A DNA stretch of 25,825 bases, from contig JAQUJJ010000045.1 in NCBI GenBank assembly GCA_028681035.1, forward strand, positions 1 to 25,825, in the 5' to 3' direction. This DNA comes from Candidatus Cloacimonadota bacterium. GTDB taxonomy: Bacteria > Cloacimonadota > Cloacimonadia > Cloacimonadales > Cloacimonadaceae. The position numbers were made by a program, and so were the translations under genes. This document shows, one piece after another, positions 7,010 to 13,782 of this stretch (position 1 is the first letter of the stretch; the number at the start of each line of letters is the position of its first letter). The notes below the pieces were generated by a model. That model had not been told where the DNA came from and did not search any database. It was given only the letters and a program-made list of their open reading frames with translations.

Positions 7010-8752
7010 TTAGGTGATTAGCTTGAACACTTTCACGAAGCCGGAGATGTAGGTGATGCCGGGACGGATACGGATGTACCAGTGGTACTTCCAGTCCGCG
7101 CCATGATGCTCAACCTTGAGTTCGGCATCAGTACGATAACCGATAATGATGAACTTGGGCAGACCACCGATGATGTAGTCATCAGTCATGAGACGGGGCT
7201 TCACAGGGATACCGGCAAAGGATACGTTGCCACCTTCAAGTAGCAGACGGTCTCCGGCTCCGGTCTCACGTTTGGCTAGTTCGGCTCTGATACGGATCAG
7301 GTCTTTATGAGAGACATAGAACTTGAAGTTCTCCTGCTCTTCTAACATCTCATCAGAGAAAGCCAGGAGAGCGGCTTCAAAGCGTTTCGCCCAGTCGGTA
7401 TAGGTGGTCTTGGAAAGGTTGGTGACATCGGTGGCTGTGGTAGCCAGCTTGATTACACCATCCAGACCCTTCAGCTTGGCAGTGGCAGAGACTCTATCCC
7501 CCTTGAAGATGAGCAGACGAATAGCCTTTTCGGTCTTCTTGGCGATGTGGTTCTCCACATAGGCACCAAAGGCATCTTCACCGTACTTGTCCTTATAGAA
7601 CTCGACCACGTCTCTACCTAAGGTGAACTCGGCATTGAGTATCCCTGTGGGGACAGAGAGATCGGCAGTGGCTACAGTCTGAGCCGTCAGGGCACCATCC
7701 AGGCTGTTCTTGAATACCAGGTCATCAATCAGTCCGGCATCGATCTTCTCATCTTTCAGGAGTGGGATAATCGAGATGTCGGAGAGGGTGTCACCGGGCT
7801 GGCTACCGATCACTTCATCGATAAACAGAGAGGTTGTATTGGCATTGAGGATGTTCATGGCTTTACCGGAATCCACATCGGAGATACCTTTGTAGATCTC
7901 CCGGTGGCTTGCCTTGACCACGATCTTGTTACCATCGATCATGACTTCTTTGTCCCCTGAAGAATGGTCGCCATCCGGCTCACCAGGGATGCTCTTGGAG
8001 ATCGCTCTGGTCATGGTGACCGAGAGGTCTTTGAGGCTTTTCTCGATGCTCTTGATGGCTTCGGAGACGATCACGGTGCCACTGCTCTTCTCGAGTTCAG
8101 TGATCCTATCTGTGATGGCAGTGATGCCTTTCTGCATCTCGCTGTTGTTATTCAGTTCCGCTACCTTACGCAGGCTGCCCAGTTCGTTCTTGATCTCGGC
8201 CAGGCTGGCTTCGGTACCACTGTAGTCATCAGCTCTGCCATAGATGGAGACACCATTGAACTCGCCTTTCTCGACCTTTTGCCAGAGTTCCGAGTTGAGG
8301 TCTTCACACTTGAGAACCTGTACCCAGGAGCCGACTTTAGCATCGGGAAAATGCTCCCGGTCAGAGTTCTTGAGAATGTAGTTCTCCACTACAGTAAACT
8401 CAGGAACTGGCTGCATGTTGTGGTTCACATCGCACTTGCCGACAAGTCCGTGCTTGGCGAAGTGATCACAGGACTTCTGAATCTCTTCCCGGGTGTAATA
8501 GTCCCCCTGAGAATCGTGGATGTTGGGTTCCATCAGAGTAACATAAAGCCGTCCTTGAGTTCCACTCGTTTCACTCTTGAACTTGGTGGAGTTGATCTTG
8601 TGTTCAAAGCTTCGTCCGGAAGCATTCTTGACCACAAAGCCTTTCTGGTTAGCCGGGTTCATCTCGTCAAAGAGGAGCGAGACAAGCTCGACTTCCACAT
8701 TGCGCAGTTCGCCTTTCTTGACGATCCTGCTCTTAGTTCCAAAGATATTCAC
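7010..8752 (-). CDS. Fused prohead protease (XkdF/S78-like) and major capsid protein
   Basis: A 580-residue protein with three parts. Residues about 65-180 look like an XkdF-type prohead serine protease: His111 in a CDVNHN motif and Ser169 in GVSIYG, the usual catalytic His and Ser contexts. Residues about 180-265 form a charged helical coiled coil, as in a scaffold or delta domain. Residues about 270-580 resemble an HK97-type coat protein, ending in a strand-rich C-terminus (PGITYISGFVKVF). The GTG start at 8752 has AAGGAGGT immediately upstream. Maturation would require the protease to cut itself free from the coat domain. It replaces separate protease, scaffold and capsid genes. No other capsid gene is visible. 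Confidence 0.8.
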   Translation of the reverse strand: MNIFGTKSRIVKKGELRNVEVELVSLLFDEMNPANQKGFVVKNASGRSFEHKINSTKFKSETSGTQGRLYVTLMEPNIHDSQGDYYTREEIQKSCDHFAKHGLVGKCDVNHNMQPVPEFTVVENYILKNSDREHFPDAKVGSWVQVLKCEDLNSELWQKVEKGEFNGVSIYGRADDYSGTEASLAEIKNELGSLRKVAELNNNSEMQKGITAITDRITELEKSSGTVIVSEAIKSIEKSLKDLSVTMTRAISKSIPGEPDGDHSSGDKEVMIDGNKIVVKASHREIYKGISDVDSGKAMNILNANTTSLFIDEVIGSQPGDTLSDISIIPLLKDEKIDAGLIDDLVFKNSLDGALTAQTVATADLSVPTGILNAEFTLGRDVVEFYKDKYGEDAFGAYVENHIAKKTEKAIRLLIFKGDRVSATAKLKGLDGVIKLATTATDVTNLSKTTYTDWAKRFEAALLAFSDEMLEEQENFKFYVSHKDLIRIRAELAKRETGAGDRLLLEGGNVSFAGIPVKPRLMTDDYIIGGLPKFIIIGYRTDAELKVEHHGADWKYHWYIRIRPGITYISGFVKVFKLIT

Positions 8753-8843
8753 TGTACCTCCTTGGGGTTAGTGATGGGTTGATTGTTTGATAGGTTGTTG
8801 GATAATCCGTGAGTTGTTTTCATATCTTACTTTGCTCCAAAGC

Positions 8844-10031
8844 CTATAGATTGCGGTTCTGCATAAAGAGCTGCTCATCTGCAGACTGGAGTTTCTCGGT
8901 TAGATTGCCGAAGTTGAAGTCGTCCGGAGTGAGGTTCCATCCGAACTCATAGTTAAACTCGATTGCCAGGGTCAGTGCCAGGCGGTTCTGCAGCGGCTTG
9001 ACTACGAAGTGGTAGAACATCAGCATATCGCTCTTGTTATCGCCACCAAGCTGCCCTGGGATAAGCTGTGAGACGATCCTTGCCGGGACCCGGTGATAGG
9101 CGAAGATGCCTTCTCTCAGGTCTTTCTTAAGAGTGATAAATCCACCTTCCCGGTCTTGTTGACGCAGTGGTTCGAGGCGTATCTTCACATCCCTGCTCTC
9201 GCTCTCGATCAGTACTGTGGAGTGGCTCTTGGCATTGCCTTTCACTGCGGTGAGTGCCTTCTCGATCTCGGTATAGGCATCGGTCAGGACTTCATTGCCA
9301 GCTTCGTCTGTGACAGTTCCGTCTCTAAGCGTTCCACCTTCTACGATCACGAAATAGTCGATCATCAGACCGTTCTTGAAGTTGTTGTAGTCGAAGGTCT
9401 TGATCTCGGAGAGTATCTCGACATTGATAGCTATAGGCAGGCAGGCTAAGCCCCAGGCATTGCTCTTGTGAGTGCTCTTCTTGATGTGGATGATATCGGC
9501 ATAGGCAAAGTCCTTCTTCTGGTTGTTCTTTACTTGGATATAGTTAGGTCGAAAGAAGCCGAACTCATCATAGTTCTCCACGATTTGCACTTCACTGGGT
9601 AACATCCGTTCTAGTCCCATCCACTGACCCTGAGCGTTACGCATCTTGATCAGGAAGCCATTACCGCAGGCGAGATAGAACTTGATCATCTCAGCCAGGA
9701 TAGTAGTCTGGTCTTCACAGGCAGGAAACTCAGCAGCTTCCATCCAGGACTTGACCTGGCTGTTCTTGCAGTCGAACTCCATCACGGTTGCCATAGACAA
9801 GGCATCCACACAACCACTATGGTACTCATCGGTATCCAGAAGATTGAGCAGATTGCTCATAGAGTAGGGTTGAGATACTACTTTCTTAGTCTCGGCTGCT
9901 TTGGAGATCAGTTGTTTACCGACCCGGCTGCACTTGGATAAGTCAATCGGCTCAGTCTTGTACTTGGTCTCCAGAAGTTCACTGGCAGAACTGATTGCCA
10001 GGGTATATCCACCCAGTCGCATTACTCTCAT
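8844..10031 (-). CDS. Phage portal protein (PBSX-like family)
   Basis: A 395-residue portal protein, forming the dodecameric DNA gate at one capsid vertex. Typical features are the N-terminal region before a conserved ACGNGFLIKMRN stretch (about residues 130-141), the LPSEVQIV segment, a DIIHIKKSTHKSNAWGL region, and a C-terminal helical section with QLIPGQLGG and a FYHFVVKPLQNRL helix. The start overlaps the stop of the upstream gene (ATGA). It lies next to the capsid gene, but three neck-type genes, a lysozyme and the cargo region separate it from the terminase, unlike the usual order. A 91-bp gap separates it from the capsid gene. Confidence 0.82.
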   Translation of the reverse strand: MRVMRLGGYTLAISSASELLETKYKTEPIDLSKCSRVGKQLISKAAETKKVVSQPYSMSNLLNLLDTDEYHSGCVDALSMATVMEFDCKNSQVKSWMEAAEFPACEDQTTILAEMIKFYLACGNGFLIKMRNAQGQWMGLERMLPSEVQIVENYDEFGFFRPNYIQVKNNQKKDFAYADIIHIKKSTHKSNAWGLACLPIAINVEILSEIKTFDYNNFKNGLMIDYFVIVEGGTLRDGTVTDEAGNEVLTDAYTEIEKALTAVKGNAKSHSTVLIESESRDVKIRLEPLRQQDREGGFITLKKDLREGIFAYHRVPARIVSQLIPGQLGGDNKSDMLMFYHFVVKPLQNRLALTLAIEFNYEFGWNLTPDDFNFGNLTEKLQSADEQLFMQNRNL

Positions 10032-10429
10032 GCAGATGTTCCTGTTCCTGCCTTGAGTAGATCGATCTTGGCTATCCTGACCAGTCTGGTGCCATCAATG
10101 CGGCTGGTATAGTATTCCACACTGGGCAAGTCCCGGTTCATCAGCTTGAGATAGAAAGAACGGAACTTCTCTTTGAGTTGATACAAATCGGAATCAGGAT
10201 CAGATACATTCTGAGCATTGACGATCAGGAAGACTGTCCAAGCCAAATCGGTACCCACATACTGTCTGGAAGTGCCGTTCTTGCCTGTCTCAGAGTCCAG
10301 GATAACGATAGCGCAGGGCAACTGCTTAGGGATAGCATCCTTGTTGAACTGGATGGTGGGGATATCAGAAAACCCCAATGCATCGACTATTCGATTCCGG
10401 TCTGCAATAAACTTATCATGGGGGTTCAT
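10028..10429 (-). CDS. Putative tail terminator/neck protein
   Basis: A 133-residue alpha/beta protein. I start it at the ATG at 10429 (MNPHDKFIADRN) because GAGGTGAG lies just upstream and it overlaps the preceding stop as ATGA; the frame itself is open to 10468. It has strands such as PCAIVIL and AWTVFLIV and a final RLVRIAKIDLLKA strand, a layout like gpU-type tail terminators, with no catalytic motif. It lies among head-tail joining genes. The function is inferred from size and position. Confidence 0.5.
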   Translation of the reverse strand: MNPHDKFIADRNRIVDALGFSDIPTIQFNKDAIPKQLPCAIVILDSETGKNGTSRQYVGTDLAWTVFLIVNAQNVSDPDSDLYQLKEKFRSFYLKLMNRDLPSVEYYTSRIDGTRLVRIAKIDLLKAGTGTSA

Positions 10430-10914
10430 AGACTCACCTCGATAGAATTGAGTTGTTGGTATATCCACTGTTCCCGGTTAGCAATAACCTCAGCGAACAC
10501 GTTACGGGCAGCAATGCCTTCCTTTTTGATCTTGCCCCGGATGAGATAAGCGATCTCGGCTACGGTCAGTAGCTTGCCTGTCTCTTTATCAGTCCAAGAC
10601 AGGTGCTTACGTTCGACCCAGGCGATTAGTGGAGCGATCGGAGTCCAGGAAGGCACTTTGCCACCCAATACGAAAGGCTCGTGACGCACGTTGGAACCTA
10701 CTCTCAGGATCATGGCTGAAGGACTTGTCTCTACCAGATAGCCTGTATTGCCGTAGAAGTCACCCTTATCGTAAATCTGCTGTGCCAGTATCTCCTTGCG
10801 GGACTCTGCATCTATCACAGAACCGATCAAATGCAGTCGGCTCTCCAAGGCAGCATAGATAGCCAGGTAGATCTCCCGCATCAGCTCGTCCGGAGTGGTA
10901 TAGCTATCAGGCAT
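10426..10914 (-). CDS. HK97 gp10-like head-tail joining/tail completion protein
   Basis: A 162-residue protein. The section around residues 70-135 follows the pattern of the HK97 gp10/virion-morphogenesis family: a glycine-containing strand (RVGSNVRHEPFVLGGKVPSW), then WVERKHL, a helix with AYLIRGKIKKEGI and a final phenylalanine-containing stretch (RNVFAEV). These proteins join heads to tails. Its ATG overlaps the stop of the gene before it, and its stop overlaps the next start, giving a tight neck operon. The family assignment is by pattern, not alignment. Confidence 0.6.
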   Translation of the reverse strand: MPDSYTTPDELMREIYLAIYAALESRLHLIGSVIDAESRKEILAQQIYDKGDFYGNTGYLVETSPSAMILRVGSNVRHEPFVLGGKVPSWTPIAPLIAWVERKHLSWTDKETGKLLTVAEIAYLIRGKIKKEGIAARNVFAEVIANREQWIYQQLNSIEVSL

Positions 10915-11372
10915 CAGATCACTCCCACCCGGATCACTCTTGGAGGTCTGGGTTTCAGCTCATCCAGGCGGTCCTGACCATGCTGATTGAGAAAGTCCCG
11001 AAGTCCGGTCAGTGCTCTTAGCTCAAGGTTGGCTTTGAATGCGTCAATTTCGCTCCCTGTGAGCAGTTCGGTGGCAGACTGGTCTAAACCTACGGTCTTG
11101 ACGATTCCCTCGCCCAGGGTCTTCAAATTGAGAAACTCGCAAGTACTGTGCAGCATGAGGAAACAGAACCCAAAACGAAAAGAGATCAGGAAGGGATCAT
11201 CATCAGGGTAATCGTTACGTGTTGCATCCTGGTAATGATTATCCAAAACAAGGGTTCTGATCGTCTCCATGACGATAGCCTTATGCTCTTTGAAGATGCC
11301 GTTATCACCCATCTCATTGGGGAGGTTGAGAATAGCGAGCATGGCATCAATCTCGACCGGGATCGGTATCAC
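10914..11372 (-). CDS. Putative neck/head-completion protein
   Basis: A 152-residue mostly helical acidic protein with a hydrophobic FRFGFCFLMLHSTCEFL helix near the middle. It is coupled at both ends: its stop touches the next start at 10914, and its start overlaps the lysozyme stop. Similar small helical genes beside the portal and gp10-like genes often encode connector or head-completion proteins. I recognise no family. Confidence 0.5.
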   Translation of the reverse strand: MIPIPVEIDAMLAILNLPNEMGDNGIFKEHKAIVMETIRTLVLDNHYQDATRNDYPDDDPFLISFRFGFCFLMLHSTCEFLNLKTLGEGIVKTVGLDQSATELLTGSEIDAFKANLELRALTGLRDFLNQHGQDRLDELKPRPPRVIRVGVI

Positions 11373-11794
11373 TTACCTTTCCTCATCAGTTCGGATAGCT
11401 CAATAGCCCGGCGACCAACCTGTTTTGCCCACTTTGAAGCAAGCATACCATTGGCAGCCCGTTCCCAGTCTCCGGCAGCTATGAAAGCCAGGGTGTTGTT
11501 GAAACCTAAAAGACCACCTATACCCATGTTAAAACACATATTCAGCAGCACAGACTTGCGGACTTCATCCAGAGCTTTGTATATCTCAGGAATCTCATCC
11601 AGTAACTGTTTCTCGCAGTTCTGGATATCATTCTCCATGAGTACGTAGGCTTCGGTCTGGGAGATACCACAATCATCGAGATTACGCCCGATACCGATAG
11701 TCAGTTTACCTGCCGTACAGCGGTAGGGCTTAAGCCTCAGACCTTCATGTCTAACCAGTTGTTCTCTGATGCGTTCCAGTAGCTTAACTTCCAT
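11369..11794 (-). CDS. Phage lysozyme (GH24 muramidase)
   Basis: A 141-residue endolysin of glycoside hydrolase family 24, which cleaves peptidoglycan between MurNAc and GlcNAc. The catalytic spacing is exact: Glu17, eight residues, Cys26, five residues, Thr32, within RHEGLRLKPYRCTAGKLTIG. Cys stands where T4 lysozyme has Asp20; GH24 members with Cys here are known. The central NMCFNMGIGGLLGFNNTL and the C-terminal WAKQVGRRAIEL are also typical. It has no signal peptide or anchor, so it depends on a holin for export. AAGGAG lies five bases before the ATG. It is unusual in sitting at the head of the neck genes, directly beside the cargo region. Confidence 0.92.
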   Translation of the reverse strand: MEVKLLERIREQLVRHEGLRLKPYRCTAGKLTIGIGRNLDDCGISQTEAYVLMENDIQNCEKQLLDEIPEIYKALDEVRKSVLLNMCFNMGIGGLLGFNNTLAFIAAGDWERAANGMLASKWAKQVGRRAIELSELMRKGK

Positions 11795-11997
11795 CGTATC
11801 TCCTTGCGAGTTGTATTGGATAATGTATCTGGAGCAAGGAAGCCACTACCCTGTATTCACACAAATACGGATGCATAAGGATGCGACAGAATTTGTTATT
11901 GACACACAGGTCGTTTTGTAGAGTTTGTAAAATTGGGATGAAAGGTATGGATTTGTCTATTTATCCTGCGTAAAAGAAAAGTTAGGATAGCGACCGA
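11795..11997 (+). promoter_or_regulatory. Divergent intergenic region with a possible promoter for the cargo operon
   Basis: The roughly 200 bp between the minus-strand lysozyme and the plus-strand Mod gene must carry the start of the cargo transcript. It contains a perfect TTGACA at 11899-11904, but the best -10 (TAAAAT, 11928-11933) is 23 bases away, too far for a standard sigma70 promoter. GGATGC is repeated at 11868 and 11879. I see no clear terminator or operator, so this is a weak promoter call. Confidence 0.3.
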
Positions 11998-13782
11998 ATG
12001 GGAAAAATGAACTATCAAGAGTTTAGCAAGGACGAGCTCATTTCCAGAATAAAACAACTGGAAAAAAAGAAGTTTGGGTTGATCTGGGAAGACAAATCGG
12101 AAGATGTAGCAGAGGAGTGTAGAGTTTCGTTACCTATCCTCACCGAAGTAGCTGATTTAGAAATCAAAACCTCGACAAATCCTACAGACCCGGTGAACAT
12201 TCTCATTGAGGGTGACAATTATCATGCATTGTATGTGCTTTGTTTCACTCATAAAAGAAGCATTGATTTCATTTACATAGACCCTCCATACAACACAGGG
12301 AAAGCAAAAGAGTGGAAATATAACGATAGATTTATTGACTCTAATGATCCGTATAAGCATAGCAAGTGGTTATCATTCATGGATAAAAGGCTATCCTTGG
12401 CAAAGCAGTTATTAAAACCTCATGGCATTTTGTTCATTTCTATTGATGACCATGAACTACCTCGATTGCTACTTCTCTGTGATAAGATATTCGGAGAACA
12501 ACAAGTGATTGCTTGTTTACCTACAATAATGAATTTAAAGGGAAATCAAGCACAATTTGGATTCGCTGGCACCCACGAATACACATTGGTTGTCGCTAGA
12601 AGTAAACCAGATGCTAAACTTTATGAGTATAATGAGACTGACGAAAATCTGAATGGTTGGATCGAAGACGAGATTGGGGCGTATAAAAAAGGAGCTCCTT
12701 TACAAGCAACTGGAACAGAATCTACAAGAGAAACACGACCTCAGATGTTCTATCCAATTCTTGTATCAAATGATGAAGACTTAGTTACGACAATATCGGA
12801 TAGCGAATACAAAAAACTGTACGATGCGAACTTGAAGTTGTTTGATGATGAATATTTAGATAGTTTGATTAAAATATATGAGGAATTGAACTACACTGTT
12901 ATCATGCCCATGGCTGGAGATAGATTTGGGCGATGGCGTTGGGGTTGGTCTCAAGAAAATAAAAAAAGGCTGCAAACGGATGTATTAGTAAATCGAACTT
13001 CAAATGGAGTGTCGTTGAGCAAAAAACAACGCCCTAAACTCGGAGATATTGTAACAAAAAAACCAAAATCTTTCTTCTACAAACCATCTTACAGTAGCGG
13101 TAACGGAACTACACTTTTAAAGTCAATGTTTGGGAGTAAGGTCTTCGATAATCCGAAGCCTTTGGACTTAATAAAGGACTTTATACGTATTGGCTGTGAT
13201 AAAGATGCGATTGTGCTAGATTTTTTTGCAGGATCTGGAACTACAGCGCAAGCAGTGCTTGAGTTAAATCATTACGAGAAAAGAAGAATGCAGTTCATAA
13301 TGGTAACAAACAATGAGAACAACATTTGCGACGCAGTTTGCTATCCTCGTATAAAAAAAGTAATCGATGGATGCAACAACTCTGATCCCATACCCGCTAA
13401 CGTGAAATACTACAGAACTGGATTTGTGCAGCAAGTTGTAACAGATCAACATAAGAGAGATTTAGTATTAAAAAGCACAGAAATGCTATGTATGGCTGAA
13501 AACACATTTACTTTGGTTATTGACGAATACCCTCAATATCGAATCTATAAGATGGCAAACAAAGCAACTTTAATAATCTATGATGAAGACTACATCTCAG
13601 AAAGTATTGCTAAACTCACAGAACTCCAACTAACCAATAAAATAGTCATTTATGTGTTCAGTTATGATCATGAATACAATGAAGAAGATTTTCAGGGAGT
13701 GCATAGTGAATTTGTGGTCAAACCAATTCCTGAAGTGATAATGAATGTCTACAGAAAGATAGCTAAGAGGAGGAAGCATTGA
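11998..13782 (+). CDS. mod: Type III-style DNA adenine methyltransferase (Mod)
   Basis: A 594-residue beta-class methyltransferase of the type III restriction-modification Mod kind. Motif IV DPPYNTG is at residues 95-101, preceded by EGDNYHALYVL, and motif I DFFAGSGTTAQAV is at about 407-419. The 300-residue region between them is the presumed target-recognition domain. A YSSGNGTTLL stretch precedes motif I, as in Mod proteins. An ATG at 11998 or 12007 could start it; AGGA precedes the first. It is first in a plus-strand operon, and its stop overlaps the TTG start of the helicase-nuclease gene, the usual mod-res arrangement. It would methylate adenine and supply site recognition to the complex. 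The recognised site is unknown. Confidence 0.92.
   Translation: MGKMNYQEFSKDELISRIKQLEKKKFGLIWEDKSEDVAEECRVSLPILTEVADLEIKTSTNPTDPVNILIEGDNYHALYVLCFTHKRSIDFIYIDPPYNTGKAKEWKYNDRFIDSNDPYKHSKWLSFMDKRLSLAKQLLKPHGILFISIDDHELPRLLLLCDKIFGEQQVIACLPTIMNLKGNQAQFGFAGTHEYTLVVARSKPDAKLYEYNETDENLNGWIEDEIGAYKKGAPLQATGTESTRETRPQMFYPILVSNDEDLVTTISDSEYKKLYDANLKLFDDEYLDSLIKIYEELNYTVIMPMAGDRFGRWRWGWSQENKKRLQTDVLVNRTSNGVSLSKKQRPKLGDIVTKKPKSFFYKPSYSSGNGTTLLKSMFGSKVFDNPKPLDLIKDFIRIGCDKDAIVLDFFAGSGTTAQAVLELNHYEKRRMQFIMVTNNENNICDAVCYPRIKKVIDGCNNSDPIPANVKYYRTGFVQQVVTDQHKRDLVLKSTEMLCMAENTFTLVIDEYPQYRIYKMANKATLIIYDEDYISESIAKLTELQLTNKIVIYVFSYDHEYNEEDFQGVHSEFVVKPIPEVIMNVYRKIAKRRKH

Noticed and set aside
7964..8782. Long plus-strand ORF of 272 codons opposite the capsid fusion
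   Set aside because: It is antisense to a well-supported gene, has no Shine-Dalgarno or domain, and reads as a codon-bias shadow.
11148..11648. Plus-strand ORF of 166 codons across the lysozyme and neck genes
   Set aside because: It overlaps two confident minus-strand genes and has no recognisable motif.
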